A stretch of 12,542 nucleotides of DNA, from the NCBI GenBank assembly GCA_937988885.1, contig CALKHR010000132.1, positions 1-12,542 on the forward strand. Reading direction: 5' to 3'. The stretch is from an uncultured Roseiflexaceae bacterium. Its GTDB lineage: Bacteria; Chloroflexota; Chloroflexia; Chloroflexales; Roseiflexaceae. Made by a program: the position numbers and the translations under genes. The notes under the pieces were generated by a model. That model was given only the letters and a program-made list of their open reading frames with translations. It did no database searches and was not told the DNA's origin. Below, in pieces: positions 5,655 through 12,542 of the stretch; within the stretch, counting starts at the first letter, position 1, and each line of letters opens with the position of its first letter.

Positions 5655-6722
5655 ATGCGAGAGCAGATTCAGCGCTTCGGAAGTTTCCTGGCTGCGATGG
5701 TCGTTCCTAACATTGGCGCGTTTATCGCCTGGGGCTTGATTACAGCGTTGTTTATTCCCACCGGCTGGTTGCCAAACGAAGGGTTCGCAGAGCTCGTCGG
5801 CCCGATGATCGTGTATCTGCTGCCCGTCCTGATCGGCTACACCGGCGGTAAACTGGTCTACGATACTCGTGGTGGCGTCGTCGGCGCAGCGGCGACCATG
5901 GGCGTGGTTGTAGGTGCCGATATCCCCATGTTTCTCGGCGCAATGATTATGGGCCCGATCGGCGGCTACCTGATCATGAAGCTCGATGAACTGCTTGAAG
6001 ATCATATCCCGGTCGGCTTCGAGATGCTGATCAACAACTTCTCGGCAGGTATCCTCGCCGTCATCCTGGTGCTGATCGCCAATGTCGCGATCGGGCCACT
6101 GGTGCAGATGCTGAGCGACACGATGGGCGCTGTGGTCGGCTTCCTGATCGATTGGCGCTTGCTGCCGCTGGCCGATATCGTCATTGAGCCTGCCAAAGTG
6201 CTGTTCCTGAACAACGCGATCAACCACGGCATCCTCAGCCCGTTGGGTATCGCGCAGTCGCAGCAGAGCGGCAAGGCCATCCACTTCCTGCTCGAAACGA
6301 ATCCTGGGCCTGGCTTGGGCCTGTTGCTGGCGTACTGGGCAGCTGGTCGTGGCACGCTCAAGCAATCGGCCCCCGGCGCGATGGTCATTCACTTCTTGGG
6401 CGGCATCCACGAGATCTACTTCCCCTACGTGCTGGCCAAGCCCGTGATGATCGTGGCGATGTGGGCTGGCGGCATCCTGGCCGACCTTTGGTTCGTGATG
6501 TGGGGCGCTGGCTTGGTCGCTCCGCCCTCGCCCGGCTCGATCTTCGCCTACCTGGCCGTGATCCCGCGCGGTGAGTACATCAGCGTGTTGGGTGGCGTAT
6601 TGGTCGGTATCGTCGCATCGTTCCTGGTCGGCTCGGCCATCCTACGGCTGTCCCCCGTCAACATCACGGAGGGCGAGGAAGAGGAGGCCAATGTCGCGCC
6701 GCAGGCGGTTCCTTCGCACTAG
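5655..6722 (+). CDS. mtlA: PTS mannitol-type transporter, EIIC component
   Basis: This 355-residue polytopic membrane protein translocates the hexitol and presents it to EIIB for phosphorylation. It starts with an amphipathic REQIQRFGSFLAAMVVPNIGA segment as in MtlA and has many hydrophobic spans. It keeps the hallmark motifs LFLNNAINHG (183-192) and GGIHEIYFPY (249-258) of mannitol permeases. The length matches the EIIC part alone of E. coli MtlA. The charged tail EGEEEEANVAPQAVPSH (339-355) resembles a leftover interdomain linker where EIIB would be fused. The start at 5655 is set by AAGGAGA ten bases upstream and by agreement with the family N-terminus. An upstream ATG at 5550 would add 35 non-family residues. 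It is the first gene of the six-gene operon. Mannitol is the best guess, and other hexitols are possible. Confidence 0.93.
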   Translation: MREQIQRFGSFLAAMVVPNIGAFIAWGLITALFIPTGWLPNEGFAELVGPMIVYLLPVLIGYTGGKLVYDTRGGVVGAAATMGVVVGADIPMFLGAMIMGPIGGYLIMKLDELLEDHIPVGFEMLINNFSAGILAVILVLIANVAIGPLVQMLSDTMGAVVGFLIDWRLLPLADIVIEPAKVLFLNNAINHGILSPLGIAQSQQSGKAIHFLLETNPGPGLGLLLAYWAAGRGTLKQSAPGAMVIHFLGGIHEIYFPYVLAKPVMIVAMWAGGILADLWFVMWGAGLVAPPSPGSIFAYLAVIPRGEYISVLGGVLVGIVASFLVGSAILRLSPVNITEGEEEEANVAPQAVPSH

Positions 6723-6739
6723 TGGGTATGCTTGCTGAT

Positions 6740-6769
6740 GGTGCTGGCGTGCCACTAGCCGCCAGCATC
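6740..6769 (+). other. Intercistronic hairpin between EIIC and EIIB genes
   Basis: TGCTGGCG (6742-6749) pairs with CGCCAGCA (6760-6767) around a 10-base loop. One G-T and one G-C pair extend it to 6740-6769. It lies in the 97-nt gap, the only sizeable gap inside the operon, and has no T-tract. A role in message stability or in setting the membrane-to-soluble component ratio is possible but inferred. Confidence 0.45.
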
Positions 6770-6819
6770 CTATCCAACCACCGCCGTTGCGCGCTGGTTG
6801 CATACAAAGGAGTATTCTT

Positions 6820-7143
6820 ATGGCTACGTCTATTCCGGCAGCGAATGTCGATACCATTATCTTCGCCTGCGAGGCGGGCATCGGTTCGAGCATTATGGGC
6901 GTGAACGCGCTCAAGAAGAAATTGAAGCAGGCCGGGCTGCGCACCACGGTGATCCATAAGCCCGTACGCTCGGTGCCCAAGGATGCCAAACTGGTAATCG
7001 CGCACAAAGGTTTAGCCGACTTCGCACGTAAGCAAGCGCCCGATGCAGTAGTGATCGCCTTCAGCCAATTCCTGAACGATCCCGTGTTCGATAAAGTGGT
7101 GCAAGCGCTCAAGGAGGGCAGCGATCTGGTGGAGGTACGCTAG
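6820..7143 (+). CDS. PTS mannitol-type EIIB component
   Basis: The 107-residue soluble protein carries phosphate on a cysteine from EIIA to the incoming sugar at EIIC. The active-site loop ACEAGIGSSIMG (16-27) contains Cys17 and closely follows the mannitol EIIB pattern (C-D/E-A-G-M/I-G-S-S). The start is chosen because AAAGGAG (6806-6812) lies seven bases upstream. An earlier in-frame start at 6787 would lack a ribosome site and lengthen the protein beyond the domain. It stands as a separate gene where E. coli MtlA has a fused domain. Its stop is two bases from the EIIA start. Confidence 0.92.
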   Translation: MATSIPAANVDTIIFACEAGIGSSIMGVNALKKKLKQAGLRTTVIHKPVRSVPKDAKLVIAHKGLADFARKQAPDAVVIAFSQFLNDPVFDKVVQALKEGSDLVEVR

Positions 7144-7145
7144 CT

Positions 7146-7589
7146 ATGAACATCGTATCACCCGAGACGGTGCGCCTTCAGGCCACTGCGCAGGATAAAC
7201 AGGACGCCATCCGCCAGGCGGGCGAACTCTTGGCACAGGGTGGTTGCGTCGACCCCGCCTACGTGCAGGGCATGCTCGCCCGCGAACGGACGATGTCCAC
7301 CTACTTGGGCAACGGCGTCGCCATTCCGCACGGCCAACACGAGGATCTTGGCCTGGTGCGCCGCACGGGCATCTCGGTGCTTCAACTGCCGCAGGGCGTC
7401 GAGTGGGAGCCGGGCGAACGCGCGTACCTGGTGATCGGCATCGCGGCCTCGTCCGACGAGCACGTTGGCGTGTTGGCGAACCTTGCGGAAGTGGTCGAGG
7501 ACCCCGAAGCAGCCGAGCAACTGGCGCACACCACCGATCCGATGCAGATCATCGAGCGGCTCAACCGAACCTCAACCGAAGAGGTATAA
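7146..7589 (+). CDS. mtlF: PTS mannitol/fructose-family EIIA component
   Basis: The 147-residue soluble protein accepts phosphate from HPr and passes it to EIIB. The active-site motif GNGVAIPHG (55-63) places the phosphorylated histidine at His62. The protein has the usual length for a free-standing EIIA of the mannitol/fructose/PTS_EIIA_2 type. GGAGG (7131-7135) lies ten bases before the ATG and inside the EIIB gene, so the two are read together. The next gene follows after 20 nt. A TATAAT spans its last codons (7585-7590) but has no -35 partner. Confidence 0.93.
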   Translation: MNIVSPETVRLQATAQDKQDAIRQAGELLAQGGCVDPAYVQGMLARERTMSTYLGNGVAIPHGQHEDLGLVRRTGISVLQLPQGVEWEPGERAYLVIGIAASSDEHVGVLANLAEVVEDPEAAEQLAHTTDPMQIIERLNRTSTEEV

Positions 7590-7609
7590 TCGCTGTCGGA
7601 GCACCGAGT

Positions 7610-9682
7610 ATGAAACAGCTTGATTTGGTCATCCACAACAAGACGGGTCTGCACGCACGCCCCGCCCGCGTGTTTGTCGATATCGCCAAGCAGTTCAAAT
7701 CGACGATCCGCATTGGGCATGGCGACAAACTCGTGAACGCCAAGAGTCTGATCTCGGTGCTCACGCTGGGAGTCACGACTGGGCAGCATATTCTGATCGA
7801 TGCCGATGGCGTCGATGAAGCCGATGCGATCGCGGCACTGGAGGCAGCCGTGCGCAGCGGCCTCGGCGAGGGTCCTGTCGATGCAACTGAAGCACACAGC
7901 GCGCAGAACGGCTCGCAGCCGCTCCAGGTGCAGGCCAACGGGACACAGAACGGCACACCGCTCCAGGCACAGGCCACCGAGCAACAGCGCATCGATGCGA
8001 CGCCGAGTAATGTGGTGCGGGGCATCCCAGGCGCGCCGGGCATCGCGCACGGTCGCATTCACCAGTTCCGCCGCGCCGAGATCGTGGTGCGCGAACGGGC
8101 GGGCGCGATCGCCGAAGAGCAAGCGCGCCTGCAAGCCGCGCTCGACGAGGCCCATGCGCAACTGATCCAACTGCGTGAACGGTTAGTGCAGCAAACGGGC
8201 GAGGGCGAAGCCGCGATCTTCGAGGTACACCGCGAGATCATGGCCGATCCCGACCTGCTCGATTTGGTGAATCAGCGTATCGCCGAGCATCAGGGCGCTG
8301 CCGCCGCGTGGCAGGCGGTGATCAACGAGCGGGCCGCCACCCTGGCGGAGTTGCGCGACCCGCTGCTGGCCGAACGTGCGACAGACATCCGCGATGTCGG
8401 CGAGCGCGTGCTGCGCCTGTTGGTCGATACGTCGTCGCAAACGCCGGAATTGCCGAACGAGCCGTTCATACTCGTGGCGAGCGACCTCACACCATCCGAG
8501 ACCGCCTCGCTCGATGCGTCGCTGGTGCTCGGCTTCTGCACCGCCGTGGGCGGCCCCAATGCGCACACCGCCATCCTCGCGCGGGCGCTAGGTCTGCCCG
8601 CTGTGGTGAGCGCCGGGCCGCGCGTGCTCGATCTCGAGAACGGCACCGAGGTGATCATCGATGGTCGGGCGGGCACGCTCATCATCGAGCCAGATGCCGC
8701 AGCGCTCGAGGCCGCCAAACAAGAGCATCAACGCTTCACGGCGCAGCGTGCCGCAGCCCAACAGAGCGCCGCCGAGCCAGCCATCACCACCGACGGCCAC
8801 CGTGTCGAGATCGTCGCCAACATCGGCGGCGTGGGCGATGCGCGCCGAGCCGCGGAGTCGGGCGCGGAAGGCGTTGGCCTGCTACGAACCGAGTTCCTGT
8901 TCCTCGAACGGAGCGAACCGCCCTCCGAAGAAGAACAGTTCGTGGTCTACCGCGACATTGTGCAAGCGATGGAGGGGCGCCCGATCATCGTGCGCACGCT
9001 CGACATCGGCGGCGACAAGCCGTTGCCCTACCTGACCCTTCCACCCGAGGAGAATCCCTTCCTAGGTGAGCGCGGCATCCGTTTATGCCTCGCGCATCCC
9101 GACCTGTTGCGCGAACAGTTGCGTGCGATCCTGCGCGCGGCGTCGTTCGGCTCGCTGCGCATTATGTTCCCCATGATCGCAGATATCGGCGAGATCCGCG
9201 CGGCCCGTACGATGGTGGAACAACTCCGAAGCGAACTCAATGCGCCGCCCGTCGAGGTCGGCATTATGATCGAAATCCCGTCGGCAGCGCTGATGGCCGA
9301 CATCTTGGCCGCCGAGGTCGATTTCTTCTCGATCGGCACCAATGATCTCACCCAATATACGCTTGCGATGGACCGTACACATCCCAGTTTGGCGTCGCAG
9401 GCCGATGGGCTGCACCCCGCCGTGCTGCGGCTGATTGAGCGCACCGTGCAGGGCGCACACGCCGCCGGGAAATGGGTAGGCGTCTGCGGCGAACTCGGCT
9501 CCGATCCACAGGCGGTGCCGATCCTGGTGGGCTTGGGCGTCGATGAGCTAAGTGTGGGGGTTCCAGCGATCGCAACCGTCAAAGCGCAGATCCGCACCAT
9601 GAGTTTTGAAGCCTGCCAGGTTCGCGCGGCACAAGCCCTCCGTTGTGCGAGCGCTGCTGAAGTGCGGAAGGAAAACCCATGA
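7610..9682 (+). CDS. ptsI: HPr-Enzyme I fusion phosphotransferase
   Basis: The 690-residue cytoplasmic protein combines both general PTS proteins. The HPr domain is about 1-88, with phosphorylated His15 in TGLHARPA and Ser46 in NAKSLISV. A Q/N/A-rich linker (about 88-133) carries a 14-residue tandem repeat. Enzyme I follows: the swivelling phosphohistidine domain has GGPNAHTAILAR with His319, and the PEP-binding barrel has LLRTEFLF (424-431), RTLDIGGDKPLPY (462-474), IMIEIPSAA (552-560), SIGTNDLTQYTLAMDR (574-589) and VCGELG with Cys626. All key residues are present, so it should autophosphorylate from PEP and feed the EIIA upstream. No EIIA domain is fused, unlike FPr/MTP proteins. The start at 7610 follows GGAG (7598-7601) and gives a canonical HPr N-terminus. 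The stop overlaps the next start (ATGA). Confidence 0.94.
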   Translation: MKQLDLVIHNKTGLHARPARVFVDIAKQFKSTIRIGHGDKLVNAKSLISVLTLGVTTGQHILIDADGVDEADAIAALEAAVRSGLGEGPVDATEAHSAQNGSQPLQVQANGTQNGTPLQAQATEQQRIDATPSNVVRGIPGAPGIAHGRIHQFRRAEIVVRERAGAIAEEQARLQAALDEAHAQLIQLRERLVQQTGEGEAAIFEVHREIMADPDLLDLVNQRIAEHQGAAAAWQAVINERAATLAELRDPLLAERATDIRDVGERVLRLLVDTSSQTPELPNEPFILVASDLTPSETASLDASLVLGFCTAVGGPNAHTAILARALGLPAVVSAGPRVLDLENGTEVIIDGRAGTLIIEPDAAALEAAKQEHQRFTAQRAAAQQSAAEPAITTDGHRVEIVANIGGVGDARRAAESGAEGVGLLRTEFLFLERSEPPSEEEQFVVYRDIVQAMEGRPIIVRTLDIGGDKPLPYLTLPPEENPFLGERGIRLCLAHPDLLREQLRAILRAASFGSLRIMFPMIADIGEIRAARTMVEQLRSELNAPPVEVGIMIEIPSAALMADILAAEVDFFSIGTNDLTQYTLAMDRTHPSLASQADGLHPAVLRLIERTVQGAHAAGKWVGVCGELGSDPQAVPILVGLGVDELSVGVPAIATVKAQIRTMSFEACQVRAAQALRCASAAEVRKENP
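7904..7976 (+). repeat. Two-copy tandem repeat in the HPr-EI linker
   Basis: A unit beginning CAGAACGGC at 7904 repeats at 7946, a 42-base (14-codon) period. The second copy is one codon shorter and has a few substitutions. It encodes QNGSQPLQVQANGT followed by QNGTPLQAQATE. It probably arose by slippage or duplication in a flexible linker with little sequence constraint. Confidence 0.7.
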
Positions 9683-11415
9683 CAGACTTGTTTACCCTCT
9701 ATCGTTCGCCGGATGCGCCGCTGCCCAAACAAACGTTGGCCTGGAATATGTACGGCGCTGGCCTGGAATCGATTGGCCGCGACGGCAAGCCAGAGGCGTT
9801 CGACATCCCCGAACCGAACGACGATCAACTGCTGGTGCGGGTCGATGCCGTGAGCCTGTGCTTCTCGGATGTGAAGTTGATCCAGCAGGGCAGCAAACAT
9901 CCCAAACTCTACAACCGCGATCTCGCGCAGGAACCGACCCGCTTGGGCCACGAGACCTCGTTGACCGTGATCAAAGTGGGCAAAAACCTGCGCGACAGCT
10001 ACTCGCCCGGCCAGCGCTTGGCGCTGCAACCCGACATTTATCAGCAAGGCCGCAGCACCGCCTACGGCTACACCATCCCTGGCGGGTTGACACAGTTCCA
10101 CCTGATCGGCCCCGAGGTGCTCAACGCCGATCACGGCTCGTATGTGCTGCCGATCAGCGAGGAGCTGGGCTATGCCGAGACCGCGCTCACTGAGCCGTGG
10201 GCCTGTGTGGAGGGCGCGTATCGCCAACGTCGTCGGCTCACGCCGAAAGAGGGTGGCGTCATGTGGATCGTCGGCCACGCCGCCGACACAACCGCGTACA
10301 CGTGGACGCAGGGCCTCGATGCGCCCGCCACTATTGTTCTGACCGATGTGCCAGAAGCGGTGCGCGCCCTGCTCGCGAACAGTGCAGCCACCCTGATCGA
10401 GCGGAACGGGCTGACACCCGAGCAGTACGGCGCACTCGCGGCAGAACTCACCGCCAACCAAGGCTTCGACGACATCGTGCTGCTCGATCCGCGCTCGGCG
10501 GAGGCCGTGAGCGCGGCGGCAAAGCAGATCGCGCGGCGCGGCACCTTCAACCTCATTGGGCGCGCCCCGCTCGATGGGCTGCCGAACATCGATGTGGGCC
10601 GCATCCACTACGATTACACGGCGTACATCGGTAATCCCGGCCCCGACATCGGTGCTTCGTACGGCGAGGCGCACAACCGCAGCGACTTGCGACCCAACGG
10701 CGTCACGCTGTTTGTGGGGGCGGGCGGGCCGATGGGCCAAATGCACCTGCAACGGGCCATCGAACTGCCGAACGGACCGCGCACCCTGATCGCAACCGAT
10801 GTCAACGACGAGCGTCTCGCGGTGTTGGAACAGCAGTTTGGGCCGCTGGCCAAACAACACGGCAAACGCTTGGTGCTGATCAACCCGCAAAAGTCGCCAA
10901 GCGCCCTGCGCAACCTGGTCGAGCGCGAAACCGAGGGGCGCGGCGCCGATGATGTGATCGTCAGTGTGCCCGTCGCGGCGATCATGGCCGATGCCGCCAC
11001 ACTGATGGCCCCCGATGGACTGCTCGTGCTGTTTGCAGGCGTGCCAAACGGCACGATGGCACCGCTCAACATCAGCGATGTCTACCTGCACAACGCGCAG
11101 TTCACGGGCACCTCGGGATCGACCTTGAACGACCAAGCGACAGTCATCAACAAGACGGTGGCGGGCGAACTTTCGCCGAACCGTTCGGTCGCGGCGGTGG
11201 GAGGCATCGAAGCAGCCTGGGACGGCATCAAGGCGATGATGGAGGGGCGCTACCCGGGCAAGATCGTCATTCTGCCACAGGTGCGCGGCCTACCGCTCAC
11301 CAGCCTGCCCGACCTGCGCAAACAGTATCCCGACATCGCAGCGCTGTTCGGACCGGGCGATATCTGGACGCCAGCCGTCGAACGGGCGCTGATCGAGCGC
11401 TTTTGGCGGCCATGA
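9679..11415 (+). CDS. SorE-like medium-chain dehydrogenase with duplicated Rossmann region
   Basis: The 578-residue protein is an MDR-superfamily dehydrogenase, probably oxidising a hexitol phosphate from the PTS to a ketose phosphate. The GroES-like catalytic domain (about 20-185) keeps putative zinc ligands Cys61 (SLCFSD), His91-Glu92 (LGHE) and Glu172 (TEPWACV) but has no four-cysteine structural zinc loop. Two Rossmann-like stretches follow. The first (about 192-335) has a degenerate loop (VGHAADT). The second (about 341-530) has a proper VGAGGPMG (346-353) and acidic Asp374 after it. Similar segments, NLIGRAPLDGLPNIDVGRIH (291-310) and LFAGVPNGTMAPLNISDVYL (451-470), show the duplication. 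The catalytic core and second half resemble L-sorbose-1-phosphate reductase SorE as I remember it (GPMG, VPN/VPV, APDG, FAG, GTSG). SorE is about 410 residues. Start and stop overlap neighbours by ATGA. Substrate is inferred. Confidence 0.82.
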   Translation: MTDLFTLYRSPDAPLPKQTLAWNMYGAGLESIGRDGKPEAFDIPEPNDDQLLVRVDAVSLCFSDVKLIQQGSKHPKLYNRDLAQEPTRLGHETSLTVIKVGKNLRDSYSPGQRLALQPDIYQQGRSTAYGYTIPGGLTQFHLIGPEVLNADHGSYVLPISEELGYAETALTEPWACVEGAYRQRRRLTPKEGGVMWIVGHAADTTAYTWTQGLDAPATIVLTDVPEAVRALLANSAATLIERNGLTPEQYGALAAELTANQGFDDIVLLDPRSAEAVSAAAKQIARRGTFNLIGRAPLDGLPNIDVGRIHYDYTAYIGNPGPDIGASYGEAHNRSDLRPNGVTLFVGAGGPMGQMHLQRAIELPNGPRTLIATDVNDERLAVLEQQFGPLAKQHGKRLVLINPQKSPSALRNLVERETEGRGADDVIVSVPVAAIMADAATLMAPDGLLVLFAGVPNGTMAPLNISDVYLHNAQFTGTSGSTLNDQATVINKTVAGELSPNRSVAAVGGIEAAWDGIKAMMEGRYPGKIVILPQVRGLPLTSLPDLRKQYPDIAALFGPGDIWTPAVERALIERFWRP

Positions 11416-12335
11416 TCTACACACTCACCCTCAACCCCGCGCTCGACCGCGAACTGACGGTGCCGCGCCTCACCTTCGATGAAGTGTTGCGGTCGAGCGC
11501 ATCGCGCGCCGATTGTGGCGGCAAAGGCTTCAACGTATCGCGTATGCTCGCCAACCTGGGCGCTGCGAGCACCGCCCTCGGCTTCGCGGGCGGGCACACT
11601 GGCGCGATGCTCCGCGACGGATTGGCGGCGCTCCAGATCGCCACCGAGTTTGTGTGGGTCGCTGGCGAGACGCGCACCAATATCAGCATCGTTGCCAGCG
11701 ACGATCACCGCCACATCAAGGTGAACGAGCCAGGGCCAACTATCAGCGCCGAGGAGCAACAGGCCTTGGTGGCGCTGGTGAAAGCGAAGGCAGCGCCGGG
11801 AGACTGGTGGGTGCTGGCGGGAAGCCTGCCGCCGGGCTGCTCACCGAACTTCTACGCCGACCTGATCGCCCTGATCCAGGGCGCAGGCGCGCACGCCCTG
11901 CTCGACACCAGCGGCGTCGCGTTGCGCTACGGCTGTGCGGCGGCGCCATTCCTGGTGAAACCGAACGCAGCGGAGGCGAGCGAGTTGACGGGCCTGCCCG
12001 TGCGCACGGTCAGCGAGGCGCGCCAAGCCGCCGAGGCGTTGGGCACGATCGCATACGTCGCGCTCTCGATGGGAGCAGATGGAGCGCTGCTGACGCATCA
12101 ACGCCGCGCGTGGCATGCCACATCGCCACAGATCCAACAGGCGAATCCGATCGGCGCGGGCGACTCGATGCTGGCCGGACTCACCTGGAGCCTCAGCCAG
12201 GGCCACGATGCCGCTACCGCGCTGCGCTGGGGCGTGGCCTGCGGCGCCGCGACCGCGAGTCTCTCGGGCACGGCAGTCGGCACATCGGAGCAGGTCGCGC
12301 AGTTATTCGAACAAGTCGATGTGCAGGAGCTTTAA
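11412..12335 (+). CDS. fruK: 1-phosphofructokinase-family kinase
   Basis: This 307-residue PfkB-family kinase opens with the group signature MIYTLTLNPALDR, followed by CGGKGFNVSRMLANLG (35-50), ETRTNISI (81-88), AGSLPPGCSP and the catalytic NPIGAGDSMLAG loop. These place it in the 1-phosphofructokinase/tagatose-6-phosphate kinase (FruK/LacC) group, which makes ketose bisphosphates with ATP. RTNISI and NEPGPTIS look more FruK- than LacC-like, but this is a judgement by eye. The ATG at 11412 overlaps the dehydrogenase stop (ATGA), implying coupling. A TTG at 11403 is less likely, as it precedes the family N-terminus. As the last operon gene it should act on the dehydrogenase product, which argues that this product is fructose-1-phosphate or tagatose-6-phosphate rather than fructose-6-phosphate. 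Confidence 0.88.
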   Translation: MIYTLTLNPALDRELTVPRLTFDEVLRSSASRADCGGKGFNVSRMLANLGAASTALGFAGGHTGAMLRDGLAALQIATEFVWVAGETRTNISIVASDDHRHIKVNEPGPTISAEEQQALVALVKAKAAPGDWWVLAGSLPPGCSPNFYADLIALIQGAGAHALLDTSGVALRYGCAAAPFLVKPNAAEASELTGLPVRTVSEARQAAEALGTIAYVALSMGADGALLTHQRRAWHATSPQIQQANPIGAGDSMLAGLTWSLSQGHDAATALRWGVACGAATASLSGTAVGTSEQVAQLFEQVDVQEL

Positions 12336-12354
12336 CGCTCGACAGCACAAGCAG

Positions 12355-12402
12355 ACACAACAACGCATCGGGTGGTACGCGCCGCCCGATGCGTTGTTGT
12401 GT
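12355..12402. terminator. Long hairpin ending the PTS operon
   Basis: ACACAACAACGCATCGGG (12355-12372) pairs perfectly with its complement at 12385-12402, and three more inner pairs (one T-G) leave a loop of about six bases. It lies 19 bases after the kinase stop and about 22 bases from the stop of the leftward gene, so it can end transcription from both sides. No T-run follows. The 3' arm itself is T/G-rich (GTTGTTGTGT). Confidence 0.75.
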
Positions 12403-12423
12403 TGGAGACATCCTTTAAGTGGA

Positions 12424-12542
12424 CTAGCGAATCGCCAATGGTAGGTACAACGAGTGATCTAAGTTCACGGCATTATTTACCTGTACGCGGTAGGTAGCGG
12501 TACCAGGCGACTCGATATTGCTGCTCTGCGCCTCATTGGTGA
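12424..12542 (-). CDS. 3' end of a leftward gene, probable exported protein
   Basis: One minus-strand frame is open from the window edge to a TAG at 12426-12424 and encodes 38 residues ending in DHSLYLPLAIR. The upstream part (TATYRVQVNNAV) looks like a beta-rich extracellular segment. From memory, C-terminal tails of the YLPL type are common on exported proteins of Chloroflexota. The hairpin just beyond the stop supports a real gene end. The other two minus frames contain stops in this stretch. Function is unknown because only the tail is visible. Confidence 0.6.
   Translation of the reverse strand, partial: TNEAQSSNIESPGTATYRVQVNNAVNLDHSLYLPLAIR

Noticed and set aside
7585..7590. Perfect TATAAT just before the HPr-EI gene
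   Set aside because: No -35-like hexamer lies 16-18 bases upstream, and it overlaps the final codons of the EIIA gene. It is probably chance.
7244..7609. 122-residue N-terminal extension of the HPr-EI protein
   Set aside because: It would lie out of frame inside the EIIA gene. HPr begins canonically at 7610 with a ribosome site.
9028..11136. Very long open frame (702 codons) on the minus strand opposite EI and the dehydrogenase
   Set aside because: It lies antisense to two genes with clear family motifs. Long antisense frames are expected in GC-rich DNA, and its translation shows no recognisable domain.
1..12542. tRNA, rRNA, CRISPR, insertion sequence or phage signals
   Set aside because: No regularly spaced repeats, cloverleaf-like segments, transposase motifs or terminal inverted repeats were found on reading both strands. 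The repeats seen are local hairpins or a linker duplication.

Overview
The window is 12.5 kb of bacterial chromosome with GC-rich genes, AT-rich control regions, good Shine-Dalgarno sites and tight gene spacing. It is devoted to carbohydrate catabolism. The organism is not certain. The truncated protein at the right edge ends in YLPLAIR, a kind of C-terminus I associate with exported proteins of Chloroflexota, and the overall style fits that phylum. This is a tentative placement.

Layout. (1) Positions 1-542 are a divergent control region with an AT-rich, partly G-free core. The first codons of a leftward gene lie at the extreme left edge. (2) 543-1532 (+) encodes a Gfo/Idh/MocA-family oxidoreductase. 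(3) 1628-3299 (-) is a two-gene set, KDPG aldolase (eda) then 2-keto-3-deoxygluconate kinase (kdgK), which together turn KDG into pyruvate and glyceraldehyde-3-phosphate. (4) 3300-3761 is a divergent promoter region. (5) 3762-5309 (+) encodes a PRD-type, MtlR-like transcriptional regulator with a C-terminal EIIB-like domain but no EIIA domain. (6) After a 345-nt leader region rich in dyads comes a six-gene operon, 5655-12335 (+): mannitol-type EIIC, EIIB and EIIA as three proteins, an HPr-Enzyme I fusion, a 578-residue SorE-like medium-chain dehydrogenase with a duplicated Rossmann region, and a 1-phosphofructokinase-family kinase. (7) A long hairpin (12355-12402) separates this operon from the 3' end of a leftward gene.

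How the genes work together. The operon carries its own complete phosphorelay: PEP to EI to HPr to EIIA to EIIB to the sugar entering through EIIC. The last three reading frames are joined by ATGA overlaps, so phosphorelay, dehydrogenase and kinase are probably translationally coupled. EIIC has the canonical mannitol signatures (NNAINHG, GGIHEIYFPY). The dehydrogenase is not the usual mannitol-1-phosphate 5-dehydrogenase. It resembles L-sorbose-1-phosphate reductase (SorE), and the kinase beside it looks like FruK. The simplest reading, which is inference, is a hexitol pathway through a ketose 1-phosphate: mannitol to mannitol-1-phosphate to fructose-1-phosphate to fructose-1,6-bisphosphate, instead of the classical route through fructose-6-phosphate. 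That pathway and the double-Rossmann dehydrogenase are the most novel content here. No RNA genes, CRISPR arrays, insertion sequences or phage genes were seen.
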